From NCBI RefSeq assembly GCF_003943465.1, contig NZ_RJPR01000001.1, positions 62,001 through 126,000 on the forward strand: a stretch of DNA of 64,000 nucleotides, given 5' to 3'. The position numbers and the translations under genes were made by a program. Below, piece by piece: positions 29,744-39,478 of this stretch; positions within the stretch are counted from its first letter, which is position 1; each line of letters opens with the position of its first letter. This stretch comes from Streptococcus cristatus. GTDB taxonomy: Bacteria > Bacillota > Bacilli > Lactobacillales > Streptococcaceae. Under the pieces are notes generated by a model. The model saw only the letters and a list, made by a program, of their open reading frames with translations, made no database searches and was not told the origin of the DNA.

Positions 29744-30535
29744 TTACTTACCTGCAAATTGTGGACGACGCTTCTCAGTATAAGCTTGGACACCTTCTTT
29801 GAAGTCCTCAGTGAAAGCAAGAGACTTCTGTAAAGATAACTCCAACTCCGCATATTCTTTCCAACCGCTGAACAGGCTCTTCCAGACCATTTCTTTCATA
29901 GCTCTGTAAGAATTCAGCGAACCGCGTTTTAGCTTCTTCAGCAACTGTTCCGTTGTTTTTTCCAGTTTTTCTACTTCACAAACTTTATAGAGCAAACCAT
30001 AATCCAGAGCCTTCTCCGCAGTCAAGGCCTCTCCCGTCATGACCAAATGCGTCGCCCGAGTCACACCAATTGCCCGAGTCAGAAGATAAAGTCCACCGGC
30101 ATCTGGCGCTAAGCCCACTCCCACAAAAGCTTGAATGAAGCGAGATTTTTCTGTCGCAATGCAGAAATCTGCAGCCACGACCATATTGGCAGCTGCACCA
30201 GCAACAGGGCCATCCACACTCATAATAACTGGCTTGGGTAGTCGTTTCATGGCAAAGGAAATATCATTGACCAGCTCTGCAATTTTTACCAAGGATTGAA
30301 TATCGTCAGCACTGACAGCTCTTTGCATCTCAGCTAGGTCGCCACCGACAGAAAAGACCTTCCCATTGGCATTGATCACTAGAAACTTCACTGCCTCATC
30401 ATTTGCGGCCAGCTCAATCGCTTCTAAAATCTCCTCACACATCGGAATATTGAAACCATTTGAAACTTCAGGACGATTGAAGGTAATAGTTGCCACTTCA
30501 TCAACTACCTTATAAAGAATACCATTAAAAGTCAT
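29744..30535 (-). CDS. fabM: Trans-2-decenoyl-ACP isomerase FabM
   Basis: A 263-residue crotonase-fold protein. The streptococcal FabM isomerises trans-2 to cis-3 decenoyl-ACP and so makes unsaturated fatty acids. [14 protein letters not shown] and [22 protein letters not shown] are the oxyanion-hole regions; the C-terminal helix ends in RRPQFAGK. The position directly upstream of fabT supports the call over a general enoyl-CoA hydratase. Confidence 0.92.
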   Translation of the reverse strand: MTFNGILYKVVDEVATITFNRPEVSNGFNIPMCEEILEAIELAANDEAVKFLVINANGKVFSVGGDLAEMQRAVSADDIQSLVKIAELVNDISFAMKRLPKPVIMSVDGPVAGAAANMVVAADFCIATEKSRFIQAFVGVGLAPDAGGLYLLTRAIGVTRATHLVMTGEALTAEKALDYGLLYKVCEVEKLEKTTEQLLKKLKRGSLNSYRAMKEMVWKSLFSGWKEYAELELSLQKSLAFTEDFKEGVQAYTEKRRPQFAGK

Positions 30536-30590
30536 TCTAACTCCATTCCAGACTGGGTAATCACAGTCATTTTATTTCATAATTAAATAA

Positions 30591-30603
30591 TTTGATAGTC
30601 AAA
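30591..30603 (-). promoter_or_regulatory. FabT-type operator upstream of fabM
   Basis: TTTGATAGTCAAA, within a longer 17-bp palindrome AATTTGATAGTCAAATT at 30589-30605, about 55 bp upstream of the fabM start. It is the best FabT-box match in the window. Confidence 0.75.
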
Positions 30604-30723
30604 TTACATTTATTCTAGCATAAAAGATGTAAGAAAGAAAACAAAAACTGGAAAATTTGATTTCATATTCGTTTTTTGCTTATTTTTGCAATAAATTTAC
30701 ATAAAGCAGTGCTTCTGATAGAT

Positions 30724-30752
30724 TTGCAAAATTTTCAGAATTTTGTTATAAT
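30724..30752 (+). promoter_or_regulatory. Aspartate kinase promoter with CodY-like box in the spacer
   Basis: TTGCAA at 30724-30729, 17-bp spacer, TATAAT at 30747-30752. The spacer contains AATTTTCAGAATTTT (30730-30744), which differs from the CodY consensus at two of 15 positions. Confidence 0.65.
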
Positions 30753-30780
30753 TTTTCCTAAATCATGTTTAGGAGTTTCT

Positions 30781-32148
30781 ATGAAAGTTGTAAAATTTGG
30801 CGGAAGTTCACTCGCTTCTGCTTCACAATTAGAAAAAGTCTTACATATTGTAAAGTCTGATGCTGAGCGTCGCTTCGTTGTCGTTTCTGCACCAGGAAAA
30901 AGAGATGACCAGGATACAAAAGTCACCGATGCCCTGATCAAGTATTATCGCCAGTACATTGCAGGAAATGATGTCTCAAAGGAGCAAAATTGGATTATTA
31001 AGCGCTACTCCGATATGGTCTCTGAGCTAGGTCTAAAATCTGCAATTATTGAAAAAATCTCTAAGAGCATCATCTCCCTAGCTACTCTGCCAATTGAAAA
31101 TAATGAATTTCTTTACGATACTTTCCTAGCAGCTGGTGAAAACAACAATGCTAAGCTCATCGCAGCTTACTTTAACCACAATGGCATTCCGGCTCGCTAC
31201 GTCCATCCTAGAGAAGCTGGACTAGTGGTTTCAAGCGAACCAGGAAATGCTCGAATCCTTCCTTCAAGCTATGATAAATTGGAAGAACTAATTCATTCCG
31301 ATGAAGTCCTTGTCATCCCTGGCTTCTTTGGTGTCACTCAAGATGGACAGATCTGTACTTTTTCCCGTGGCGGGTCGGATATTACAGGATCAATTATTGC
31401 AGCTGGTGTCAAAGCTGATGTCTACGAAAATTTCACTGATGTGGACGGCATCTTTGCTGCTCACCCTGGGATTATTCATAAGCCACGCTCCATCGCTGAG
31501 CTCACTTACCGTGAAATGCGAGAATTAGCCTATGCAGGTTTTACCGTCCTTCACGATGAAGCTCTGCTTCCAGCCTATCGCGGAAAAATTCCACTCGTTA
31601 TCAAAAATACCAACAATCCAGAGCACCCTGGTACGCGCATCGTCCATAAACATAGCGAAGATCATCCTCCTGTTGTAGGAATCGCTGGTGATTCTGGCTT
31701 CGTAAGTATTAACATGTCCAAGTATCTCATGAACCGAGAAGTTGGATTTGGCCGAAAGGCGCTTCAGATTTTGGAAGATTTAAATATCGGTTGGGAGCAT
31801 ATGCCAACAGGAATCGATGATCTTTCCATCATTCTTCGCGAACGTGAATTAACTCCAATTAAAGAAGAAGAGATTCTACGCCAGCTTGTACAAAAAGCAG
31901 AAGTAGACTACGCTGAGATTGAGCATGATCTTTCTATCATCATGATTGTCGGCGAAAAAATGAAAAGTCATATCGGGGTGACCGCTACTGCGACTAGAGC
32001 TCTTTCTGACAACAAAATCAATATCCAAATGATGTCACAAGGTTCAAGTGAAGTTTCTATCATGTTTGTTGTCAATAAGAACCAAGAAAAAGAGGCCATC
32101 CGTGCTCTGTACAAAGCATTCTTTGGCAGCTCAGAAAGCAATGAATAA
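30781..32148 (+). CDS. lysC: Aspartate kinase
   Basis: A 455-residue enzyme that phosphorylates aspartate, the first step to lysine, threonine and methionine. KVVKFGGSSLASA opens the kinase domain; a conserved FSRGGSDITGS binds aspartate/ATP; two C-terminal ACT domains (VGIAGDSGFVSINM and IIMIVGEKMKSHIGVTATA) give feedback control. The start at 30781 has AGGAG upstream and lies just after the promoter; the frame extends open to 30676 but without start signals. Confidence 0.95.
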   Translation: MKVVKFGGSSLASASQLEKVLHIVKSDAERRFVVVSAPGKRDDQDTKVTDALIKYYRQYIAGNDVSKEQNWIIKRYSDMVSELGLKSAIIEKISKSIISLATLPIENNEFLYDTFLAAGENNNAKLIAAYFNHNGIPARYVHPREAGLVVSSEPGNARILPSSYDKLEELIHSDEVLVIPGFFGVTQDGQICTFSRGGSDITGSIIAAGVKADVYENFTDVDGIFAAHPGIIHKPRSIAELTYREMRELAYAGFTVLHDEALLPAYRGKIPLVIKNTNNPEHPGTRIVHKHSEDHPPVVGIAGDSGFVSINMSKYLMNREVGFGRKALQILEDLNIGWEHMPTGIDDLSIILRERELTPIKEEEILRQLVQKAEVDYAEIEHDLSIIMIVGEKMKSHIGVTATATRALSDNKINIQMMSQGSSEVSIMFVVNKNQEKEAIRALYKAFFGSSESNE

Positions 32149-32165
32149 ACCGAATAAGTAAACAA

Positions 32166-32199
32166 CAAAGACCTAGCTCTACATAGAGCTAGGTCTTTG
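32166..32199. terminator. Bidirectional terminator between aspartate kinase and the EamA permease
   Basis: Perfect 15-bp stem CAAAGACCTAGCTCT / AGAGCTAGGTCTTTG with a 4-nt loop between convergent genes. Confidence 0.88.
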
Positions 32200-32214
32200 C
32201 TTATTCTTTCTTGC

Positions 32215-33126
32215 TTATAAGAAACCTTTTTTCTTTTCCAAGATTAAGTCCTTGACAGATATCAATAGGACAGCTAGCAAAATCATGCCCATACCTACAA
32301 AATCAAGCAGATAAAAGCGTTCATTCATAATGACACAAGCAAAGAAGACCGCTGAAATTGGCTCAATCGAAGCTAAGAGACTAGATTTAACAGGACCAAC
32401 CAAACTTGTTCCCTTCAAAAAGACAGTGTAAGCAAAGATTGTCCCGATAACAATGATGCCGACCAAGGCTAGAAGGATATCCAAACGGACTTGCCACTGA
32501 TGCTGGAAAATACCGCTGAAAGGAAGGAGCAAGATACCTGCAATGGTCATCCCAATCCCGATAACCAGCATGCTTCCCCACCTTTTGATGAGCTCAATCG
32601 GCAAAAGAATATATAGCGCGTATGTAAAGGCTGAGAAAATACCTAAAAATAAGCCTTTGGGCGTCATCGAGAGCTGATTGACCTGACCGTGGGTCGCAAT
32701 CAGAAAGGTTCCTCCGATAGCCAAAATCATAGAGCAAACCTGAGCCACAGTCGGTGCTACTCTGTCTTTGATACAAGTGTATGCCAAAACACCAACAGGA
32801 CAGAGATATTGTAAAACCGTTGCTGTTCCTGCATTCGTCTCATGAATGGCCGCTAAATATGCATATTGATTGATGAATAAGCCTAGAACTGCAAAAATTA
32901 AAATGTGTAGAAGAGAGCTCTTGTCTTTCCAAATCTCTTTAAAAGAATCTTTATTTGTCGCATAAGCCAACATCATCAAAACCAAACCCGCTAGCAACAA
33001 GCGCATATTGGTCAAGCTCAGTGCCGAAAAACCATGCTCCATCAGATATTGACCACTTGTTCCCGATAAGCCCCAAGCAATCCCCGCAGCCAAGGTATAA
33101 AGGGTTCCCCTTAAAACTTTTGACAT
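32215..33126 (-). CDS. EamA-family (DMT superfamily) permease
   Basis: A 303-residue protein with about ten membrane helices in two EamA repeats (first repeat from LAAGIAWGLSGTSGQ, second from GLFLGIFSAFTYAL). Such carriers export or import small metabolites; the substrate is not known. The start at 33126 has AGAGG upstream; a longer frame to 33171 is possible but lacks an RBS. It is convergent with aspartate kinase. Confidence 0.85.
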   Translation of the reverse strand: MSKVLRGTLYTLAAGIAWGLSGTSGQYLMEHGFSALSLTNMRLLLAGLVLMMLAYATNKDSFKEIWKDKSSLLHILIFAVLGLFINQYAYLAAIHETNAGTATVLQYLCPVGVLAYTCIKDRVAPTVAQVCSMILAIGGTFLIATHGQVNQLSMTPKGLFLGIFSAFTYALYILLPIELIKRWGSMLVIGIGMTIAGILLLPFSGIFQHQWQVRLDILLALVGIIVIGTIFAYTVFLKGTSLVGPVKSSLLASIEPISAVFFACVIMNERFYLLDFVGMGMILLAVLLISVKDLILEKKKGFL

Positions 33127-33175
33127 CCCCAACCTCTTTCTGTTAGCTTTGATCATTATAACATAAACCATAAAG

Positions 33176-33203
33176 AAAAATCAGTCTGTTTTGACTGATT
33201 TTT
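33176..33203 (-). terminator. Terminator after the small paralogue pair
   Basis: Stem AAAAATCAGTC / GACTGATTTTT with a 6-nt loop, downstream of the gene ending at 33230. Confidence 0.75.
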
Positions 33204-33229
33204 CATGATTTAGCAGAGCCCAAAGATGT

Positions 33230-33523
33230 TTAATCCTCTATCTCAAGAAGTAAATAAGGAAAACCTAAGATATGCCCAATAATCCCTAGCATAGCCCGCA
33301 TTCCAGAAGCTGTAATAAGTACTTTCTGGCCATCTTTCACTTGAATCTTATGCGATTTCATAAAGCTTTGTCCAACCTGTAGTTCAGCACTGTCTCCCTC
33401 AAAAGTCAGCGTTTTACTTTCATCATTCGCAAGTTTATCCACAAGCTCTCCATTTAGATATACCGCAACATTTTGGGCAACTCCAACCATCCCAGTAGCA
33501 CGTGTAATGGTAAATTTTGGCAT
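33230..33523 (-). CDS. Small protein of unknown function, paralogue 2 of a tandem pair
   Basis: A 97-residue protein, MPKFTITRATGMVGVAQ at the start. The first 65 residues look like a beta-rich domain (VAVYLNGELVDKLAND, KIQVKDGQKVLI); the C-terminus is a weak hydrophobic segment. It shares a common plan with the neighbouring gene: R-x-TG-x-VG, N-G-x-x-V, then -EG--A---VG and V--GQ--L. The start at 33523 was chosen because AAGGGG lies upstream. Function not recognised. Confidence 0.75.
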   Translation of the reverse strand: MPKFTITRATGMVGVAQNVAVYLNGELVDKLANDESKTLTFEGDSAELQVGQSFMKSHKIQVKDGQKVLITASGMRAMLGIIGHILGFPYLLLEIED

Positions 33524-33571
33524 CAGAAACCCCTTTATTTTAACCCAGCCTATCAACAAAAATTCTTCAGT

Positions 33572-33928
33572 TTATTCTTCAATCCTAGCTGAGTAAAAAG
33601 GCAGAAGAAACATTAAAGCCATAGCAAGAAGCAATAAAATCGCACGCACTAGGCCACCAAAGAACAGGCCAAGCAACAAAACTCCTATACAGATAGAAAA
33701 ATTTGTAAAATTTGTTTCAACTAGCAAAGTTTGCCCGGCTTTAACTGTCACTGGCTTGGTTCTCATAGGAGCTGCTCCTACACGAACAACAGCTTCTTCT
33801 CCCTCAATAGGAAAGGACGCTTCATCGCCATTCTGGATTGTACCAACCTTTTGACCATTGATTAAAATTGGAAAATTCCCAATGATCCCTACAAAGCCTG
33901 TTCCGCGTTTTACTTTCATTTCTGACAT
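33572..33928 (-). CDS. Small membrane protein of unknown function, paralogue 1 of a tandem pair
   Basis: A 118-residue protein: a beta-rich N-terminal domain (KRGTGFVGIIGNFPILINGQKVG...), then two closely spaced membrane helices at about residues 80-112 and a short acidic tail. It is related to the next gene downstream but adds the membrane part. The pair is cotranscribed (RBS AAAGGAG). I do not recognise the family's role. Confidence 0.78.
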   Translation of the reverse strand: MSEMKVKRGTGFVGIIGNFPILINGQKVGTIQNGDEASFPIEGEEAVVRVGAAPMRTKPVTVKAGQTLLVETNFTNFSICIGVLLLGLFFGGLVRAILLLLAMALMFLLPFYSARIEE

Positions 33929-33984
33929 AAGAACTCCTTTATTTTTTATCTATTTTACCATAAGTTCCCTTCAAATAAAAGGCG

Positions 33985-34008
33985 AAAACCAGCCTCACGA
34001 CTGGTTTT
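33985..34008 (-). terminator. Terminator after gatB
   Basis: Stem AAAACCAG / CTGGTTTT with an 8-nt loop, 10 bp beyond the gatB stop on the minus strand. Confidence 0.7.
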
Positions 34009-34018
34009 CTGCTTATTT

Positions 34019-35452
34019 CTATAATTTCTCCAACTCTTCGTTGAGCAGTTTTTGTGCTACTTGTGGGTTGGCTTGGCCCTTGGTAGCCTTCATGAGCTGA
34101 CCAATCAAGGACTTGGCCGCATTCTTATTGCCACCCTTATAGTCATTGATGGCTTTTTCATTATCCGCAAAGACTTGCTGAATGATTGGCAATAACTGGG
34201 CAGGATCTGAGATTTGGATCAATCCTGCTTTCTGTACATACTCTTTTGCAGAGCCGCCATTTTTAGCCAGATGGACAAAGACCTTCTTAGCGATCTTAGA
34301 AGAAATCGTTCCGTCTGCAATCAGGGCAATCATCTCAGTCAGATTCTCAGGCGTCAGCTCAATCTCAGAGATGGTCTTACCTTCGGCATTGAGGTATTGC
34401 GCCACTTCTCCTTGGAGCCAGTTAGAGACAGCCTTAGCGTCTCCACCTGCAGCAACAGCTGCTTCAAAGAAGTCTGACACAGCCTTCGTTGCTGTCAACT
34501 GCTTGGCATCATAGTCAGACAGACCGTAATCGCCCACATACTTAGCCCGACGTTCTTTTGGAAAGGCTGGCAGACTACTGCGTACTTGCTCAATCCAAGC
34601 ATCTTCAATCTCAAAGATCGGCAGATCAGGCTCTGGGAAGTAACGGTAGTCCGCTGAACCTTCTTTAACCCGCATGAGCAAGGTTTCGCCAGTCGCTTCG
34701 TCATAACGACGGGTTTCTTGACGGATTTGACCACCGCTGCGTAGGATTTCAGCCTGACGTTTTTCCTCAAAGGCCAGACCCTTACGGACAAAGTTGAAGG
34801 AGTTAAGGTTTTTCAGCTCAGTCTTGGTACCAAACTCTTCCTGACCGTAAGGACGGATGGAAATATTGGCGTCCACCCGCATGGAGCCCTCTTCCATCTT
34901 GACATCCGAAATACCCGTATACTGGATGATTTCCTTGAGGGCAGTCAGGTAGGCATAAGCTTCTTCTGGACTACGCATATCCGCTTCCGAGACAATCTCA
35001 ATCAGTGGCACTCCTTGGCGGTTGAGGTCCACATAAGAGTAGCCATCGCTGCCGTGGGTATTCTTTCCGGCATCTTCTTCCAAGTGGGCTCGCTCGATAC
35101 GGATTTTCTTGGTCGTGCCATCTTCTAGCTCAATCTCAATCCAGCCATTATAGCCAATCGGCTCATCAAACTGAGAAATTTGATAGGCTTTTGGATTGTC
35201 CGGGTAGAAGTAATTCTTGCGGTCAAAGTGCATCTTCTGGTGAATATCCATGTTCAAAGCCAGCGCAGCCTTGATACCATAGTCAATGACACCTTTATTC
35301 ATAACAGGCAGAACACCTGGGAAAGACCAGTCGATGATATTGGTGTTGGCATTTGGATCCTCACCGAAGTGAGCTGGAGCCGGTGAGAAAATTTTTGAAT
35401 TTGTCTTCAATTCAACATGGACTTCCAGTCCGATAACTGTTTCAAAGTTCAT
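34019..35452 (-). CDS. gatB: Asp-tRNA(Asn)/Glu-tRNA(Gln) amidotransferase subunit B
   Basis: A 477-residue subunit that binds the misacylated tRNA and activates it with ATP. It begins [17 protein letters not shown] and has [12 protein letters not shown] and the RTKTEL-like [13 protein letters not shown] segment; the C-terminal YqeY-like helical domain ends in LNEELEKL. It overlaps gatA by one base. Confidence 0.97.
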   Translation of the reverse strand: MNFETVIGLEVHVELKTNSKIFSPAPAHFGEDPNANTNIIDWSFPGVLPVMNKGVIDYGIKAALALNMDIHQKMHFDRKNYFYPDNPKAYQISQFDEPIGYNGWIEIELEDGTTKKIRIERAHLEEDAGKNTHGSDGYSYVDLNRQGVPLIEIVSEADMRSPEEAYAYLTALKEIIQYTGISDVKMEEGSMRVDANISIRPYGQEEFGTKTELKNLNSFNFVRKGLAFEEKRQAEILRSGGQIRQETRRYDEATGETLLMRVKEGSADYRYFPEPDLPIFEIEDAWIEQVRSSLPAFPKERRAKYVGDYGLSDYDAKQLTATKAVSDFFEAAVAAGGDAKAVSNWLQGEVAQYLNAEGKTISEIELTPENLTEMIALIADGTISSKIAKKVFVHLAKNGGSAKEYVQKAGLIQISDPAQLLPIIQQVFADNEKAINDYKGGNKNAAKSLIGQLMKATKGQANPQVAQKLLNEELEKL

Positions 35453-36918
35453 TATTTTTCACCTCCAAAGATAACTGGCTGCTGTTTGTGATAGTCAGTC
35501 GTCGCTTCAAATGCTGCGGCTGCCTGATAGATGGTCGCTTCATCGAAGTGGTTCCCAATCAGCTGCAAGCCGACGGGAAGACCATCTGCAAAGCCAGCTG
35601 GAATTGAAATACCTGGCAGGCCAGCCAGATTGACTGGAATGGTCAAAAGGTCAGCCAGATACATGGCCACTGGATCTTGGTTTTGACTGCCCAAGTCATA
35701 AGCTACCGTTGGTGCAGTTGGGCCTAAGATCAAATCATATTTTTCAAATACCTTGGCAAAATCCTGCATAATCAGGGTCCGAACCTGACCAGCTTTCTTG
35801 AAGTAGGCATCGTAGTAACCAGATGACAGACTGAAAGTTCCCAGCATGATGCGGCGTTTCACCTCTTCACCAAAGCCTTCGCTACGAGATTTAACATAGA
35901 CATCTTCTAGATTTTCAATGCCTTCTGCGCGGTAGCCATAGCGAATACCGTCAAAGCGCTGCAGGTTAGAGCTAGCCTCAGAGGAAGCAATAATATAGTA
36001 GACTGCCACGCCGTACTTGCTGTGAGGCAGGCTAACCTCTTCAACGATAGCTCCTAGACTTTCCAAGTGCTTGGCTGCTGCCAGAATCGTTTCCTTGACC
36101 TTGCTGTCAATTCCCTCACCCATGTATTCCTTAGGCAGGGCAATCTTCATGCCCTTGATATCTTGGCCAATCTTGCTGGTAAAGTCTGGCACTGCCTCTT
36201 GTGATGATGTAGAATCCTTAGGATCATTACCAGAAATAACATTCAGAAGCTGAGCATTTTCCTTAACTGTCTGAGAGAAAGGCCCAATCTGGTCTAAAGA
36301 AGAACCAAAAGCAATGAGACCAAAACGGGAAACACGGCCGTAGGTTGGCTTGAGGCCGACTACACCGTTAAAGGAAGCAGGCTGACGAATAGAACCACCC
36401 GTATCCGAACCTAGTGACAGGCGAACCTGACCAGAGGCAACAGCTGTCGCTGAACCACCTGATGATCCACCAGGAACCTTGCTGCTGTCCCAAGCATTCT
36501 TAGTCGTCTTAAAGTAAGAGTTTTCGCTGGATCCACCCATGGCAAACTCGTCCATGTTGGTCTTACCGACGATAATCATATCCTTACCATAGAGCTTTTC
36601 TACACTGGTTGCATCGAAAATCGGCTTATAGTTGTAGAGCATTTTAGATGCAGCCGTCGTCAAGATTCCCTTGGTTGAGATATTGTCCTTAACCGCTAGC
36701 GGAATTCCGCTCATAAGATTGTCCGCATCAATGCCCTTGGCATCCAGAGCTGTAGCCTGAGCCAATGCTTCCTCTTCACTGATAGTAATGAAACTGTCCA
36801 CAGCTCCTTCACGTTCTTTGATGTCTGCCAAAGTCGCCTGAGTTAACTCTACTGCAGAAATTTCTTTCTTGACCAGCAGATCATGCAACTCTTCAATGGT
36901 CTTGTGATTAAAAGTCAT
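35452..36918 (-). CDS. gatA: Asp-tRNA(Asn)/Glu-tRNA(Gln) amidotransferase subunit A
   Basis: A 488-residue amidase-signature glutaminase. The triad region [15 protein letters not shown] with the cis-Ser/Ser pair and the upstream lysine in [12 protein letters not shown] are present. It supplies ammonia to GatB. The stop and start codons touch those of gatB and gatC. Confidence 0.98.
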   Translation of the reverse strand: MTFNHKTIEELHDLLVKKEISAVELTQATLADIKEREGAVDSFITISEEEALAQATALDAKGIDADNLMSGIPLAVKDNISTKGILTTAASKMLYNYKPIFDATSVEKLYGKDMIIVGKTNMDEFAMGGSSENSYFKTTKNAWDSSKVPGGSSGGSATAVASGQVRLSLGSDTGGSIRQPASFNGVVGLKPTYGRVSRFGLIAFGSSLDQIGPFSQTVKENAQLLNVISGNDPKDSTSSQEAVPDFTSKIGQDIKGMKIALPKEYMGEGIDSKVKETILAAAKHLESLGAIVEEVSLPHSKYGVAVYYIIASSEASSNLQRFDGIRYGYRAEGIENLEDVYVKSRSEGFGEEVKRRIMLGTFSLSSGYYDAYFKKAGQVRTLIMQDFAKVFEKYDLILGPTAPTVAYDLGSQNQDPVAMYLADLLTIPVNLAGLPGISIPAGFADGLPVGLQLIGNHFDEATIYQAAAAFEATTDYHKQQPVIFGGEK

Positions 36919-37220
36919 TAGGCATCTCCTCCGTCATCTAGGATGGCAGGCACTTTGATGTAGCCCCGCTCTTTTTCAGGTACATTTTGGAAAAGCTCTT
37001 CCCGGTTCCAGCCTGGCTGAGCCACATCTTCTCGCATATAGTTGATGTTAGCTGCCACATTGGAAGTGAAAGGCACACCCTCCGTGTCCACTTCATTGAG
37101 CAATTCGACCATATCGACAATCTTGGTTAAGGTCGTCGCAAACTCAGCAGTTTCTTCTGGTGAAAAAGCCAGTTTTGACAGCTTAGCAACGTGACTTACT
37201 TCTTCTTGAGTAATCTTCAT
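36918..37220 (-). CDS. gatC: Asp-tRNA(Asn)/Glu-tRNA(Gln) amidotransferase subunit C
   Basis: A 100-residue linker subunit that stabilises the GatA-GatB complex; the family core [21 protein letters not shown] is at the N-terminus. It is the first gene of the gatCAB operon. Confidence 0.96.
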   Translation of the reverse strand: MKITQEEVSHVAKLSKLAFSPEETAEFATTLTKIVDMVELLNEVDTEGVPFTSNVAANINYMREDVAQPGWNREELFQNVPEKERGYIKVPAILDDGGDA

Positions 37221-37423
37221 CTCTGATTCCTTTCATAAGATATGTGAGCTTTAGCGACTAAAAATAACAATTTCTAGATGATATCTTTATTTCCAAGCTT
37301 CAGCTCACCTTTACTTTGACAAGCTAGGGACGCTCATTTATTTGCCATCCGCTAGCTCTTTTCTTCAGCTTCTTCCTGCCATTCTTCAGGAATTCGCATC
37401 ATTTCATTTTACCATATTTCAGG
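37221..37423 (-). other. Spacer between aspS and gatC
   Basis: It contains the likely gatCAB transcription start and a tiny 15-codon ATG frame (37355-37399, MRIPEEWQEEAEEKS) that may be a leader or chance. Spaced inverted repeats GTGAGCT/AGCTCAC occur near the gatC end. No larger coding frame is visible. Confidence 0.4.
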
Positions 37424-37435
37424 CTAATTCTTCAA
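37406..37435 (-). promoter_or_regulatory. Possible gatCAB promoter overlapping the aspS 3' end
   Basis: On the minus strand TTGAAG (37430-37435), an 18-bp spacer and TAAAAT (37406-37411). Confidence 0.4.
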
Positions 37436-39160
37436 TTCCAAATGCAGTTCTTTGAGCTGTCTTTGATCCACCAAACTTGGGCTTTCCAACATAGGGTCAA
37501 AGCCAGTACCATTTTTCGGAAAAGCAATGACTTGGCGGATATTTTCTTCCCCAGCCAAAATCATAACCAAGCGATCCAAGCCTAGAGCCAAGCCGCCGTG
37601 TGGTGGGAAGCCGTATTCTAAGGCTTCCAGGAAGAAACCAAAGTCCCGCTCATAGTCTTCCCGGCTCATGCCCAATAGCTCAAACATCGCTTCCTGAGCC
37701 TTCCTGTCATGAATCCGTAGACTCCCACCGCCGATTTCATAGCCATTCAAGACGATGTCGTAGGCATGGCTACGGAATTGGTCTGGCTTCTGTCCATCTT
37801 CAAAAATCCCCTGTGTGAAAGGATGGTGCATAGCTTGATAGCGGTTTTGGTCTTCATTCCACTCCAACAGCGGCCAATCCACAACCCAGAGAAAATGAAG
37901 CAGACTTGGGTCAATCAAATTCAAAGCTTTCGCGACTTCTATACGTAAATGTCCCAAAGCTTCCTGAGCCCGACGCTTCTTGGCCATGACTAGCAGGATG
38001 AGGTCTCCATCCTTGGCCTCAAAACGTGCTAGTAAATCCCGACTCTCAGCCTCAAAGGTGCTAGCCAAATCACCAACTAACTGACTATTTTCAACCTTTA
38101 GACTGACAAAACGACTGCAGCCAAATTCCTTCATTTCCTGATAGTAATGACTCAGTTGTTTCTTACTAAAAGCACTAGCCGCATCTGGCACACAGATTCC
38201 CATCACTTCCTCTTGGTTATCCAAGACTTTCTTGATGAGAAGAGAGTCATTGGACTGGCATAAATCCGTCAAATTCTTCAGCTCTAAACCAAAGCGTGTA
38301 TCTGGCTTATCAGAGCCGAAGCGGCTCATAGCCTCATCATAGCTGATAGTCGGAAAATCTTCTGTTAACTCTAAACCATGAGTTTTCTTGACAACAGCCT
38401 TGAGCATAGCTTCAACCAGAGCTCTGATTTCTTCCTCGCTGGCAAAACTCAGCTCCAAATCCACCTGGGTAAACTCTGGCTGACGGTCTCCCCGCAAGTC
38501 TTCGTCACGGAAACAACGAACAATCTGATAATAGCGCTCGAGTCCTGCTCCCATCAGCAATTGCTTGAGCATCTGTGGGCTCTGTGGCAAGGCGTAGAAT
38601 TGATTTTTAAAGACTCGACTAGGCACCAAGAAGTCTCTAGCCCCTTCTGGTGTTGACTTGGTCAGATAAGGCGTCTCCACTTCCAAAAAGTCCAAACCGT
38701 TCAAATATTCCCGAATGGTTGAGGTGACCTGGTGACGAAGTTTGAGGTTATGTGTCATCTTCTCACGGCGCAAGTCCAGGTAGCGGTATTTCTGACGCAG
38801 GTCTTCCCCTGTATGAGCATGTTGGTCCAGCTCAAAAGGCAGAGCCTTGCTGCTAGCAATAACTTCAATCTTTTCAGCTCTCAGCTCAACCTGACCAGAC
38901 TTGATGGACTTATTGACAAAACGCTCTTCCCGCTGAACGACTTGCCCCGTCACTGCAATGACGTCCTCTTTGCCAATGTCTTCCAGCTTAGCAAAATCTT
39001 CAATCTCACCGCCAACGAAGACCTGCAGCAAGCCCTCACGGTCCCGTAATTCAATAAAGGCTAGCTTGCCGTGATTGCGGATATTGGCCACCCAGCCAGT
39101 TGCGGTCATGGTCTGTCCAACCTGCTCTAAACCGTAGTTTCCGATAAAAATTTCTTTCAT
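37424..39160 (-). CDS. aspS: Aspartyl-tRNA synthetase
   Basis: A 578-residue class II synthetase. It has the N-terminal OB-fold anticodon-binding domain (TGWVANIRNHGKLAFIELRDREG), motif 2 (FRDEDLRGDRQPEFTQVDLELSF) and motif 3 (GGLALGLDRLVM), plus a bacterial GAD insertion. The upstream leader is a T-box riboswitch, so expression should respond to uncharged tRNA. GatCAB follows on the same strand. Confidence 0.97.
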   Translation of the reverse strand: MKEIFIGNYGLEQVGQTMTATGWVANIRNHGKLAFIELRDREGLLQVFVGGEIEDFAKLEDIGKEDVIAVTGQVVQREERFVNKSIKSGQVELRAEKIEVIASSKALPFELDQHAHTGEDLRQKYRYLDLRREKMTHNLKLRHQVTSTIREYLNGLDFLEVETPYLTKSTPEGARDFLVPSRVFKNQFYALPQSPQMLKQLLMGAGLERYYQIVRCFRDEDLRGDRQPEFTQVDLELSFASEEEIRALVEAMLKAVVKKTHGLELTEDFPTISYDEAMSRFGSDKPDTRFGLELKNLTDLCQSNDSLLIKKVLDNQEEVMGICVPDAASAFSKKQLSHYYQEMKEFGCSRFVSLKVENSQLVGDLASTFEAESRDLLARFEAKDGDLILLVMAKKRRAQEALGHLRIEVAKALNLIDPSLLHFLWVVDWPLLEWNEDQNRYQAMHHPFTQGIFEDGQKPDQFRSHAYDIVLNGYEIGGGSLRIHDRKAQEAMFELLGMSREDYERDFGFFLEALEYGFPPHGGLALGLDRLVMILAGEENIRQVIAFPKNGTGFDPMLESPSLVDQRQLKELHLELKN

Positions 39161-39244
39161 ATTCTTTCCCTCTCAAATCCATTTGCAAGCTGCCCTATCC
39201 TTAGGTATATTAGCAACTTTCTTCCAGCATATCCACTTTCCCTT

Positions 39245-39478
39245 TTGCAAAACAAAAAGCTTCCGTCTATGAAACAGACGAAAGCCGTGGTACCACTGTT
39301 ATTCGCCGCCTTAAAAGGCAGCCTCTGAGCTCGTAACGTGAGTGGCGTTTGTGCTTGGTCACACAAAAGATTACGAAACATGTTCTTCGGTTTTTGCTTT
39401 CTTGGTGCTGCTCTCAGCCATCAGCACTCTCTGTGCAAGTCAGCAAGCCTACTCTGCTTCTCTTTTACTCTTAAATTG
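39245..39478 (-). ncRNA. T-box riboswitch leader of aspS
   Basis: On the minus strand there is a Stem I with AGTA near 39452, the distal AGAGAG...GCTGAGAG hairpin, and the T-box sequence AACAGTGGTACCACGG (39285-39300). The terminator hairpin GCTTTCGTCT / AGACGGAAGC (39259-39284) is followed by TTTTTGTTTT. The expected position of the specifier reads GAAGAACA, lacking an Asp codon. The element is certain in kind; the tRNA it senses is not. Confidence 0.9.

Noticed and set aside
33800..33928. Paralogue pair as a toxin-antitoxin system
   Set aside because: Size fits but no toxin or antitoxin motif is visible, and both genes are homologous to each other.
37355..37399. 15-codon frame between aspS and gatC as a gene
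   Set aside because: Too short and without comparative support; noted only in the spacer entry.
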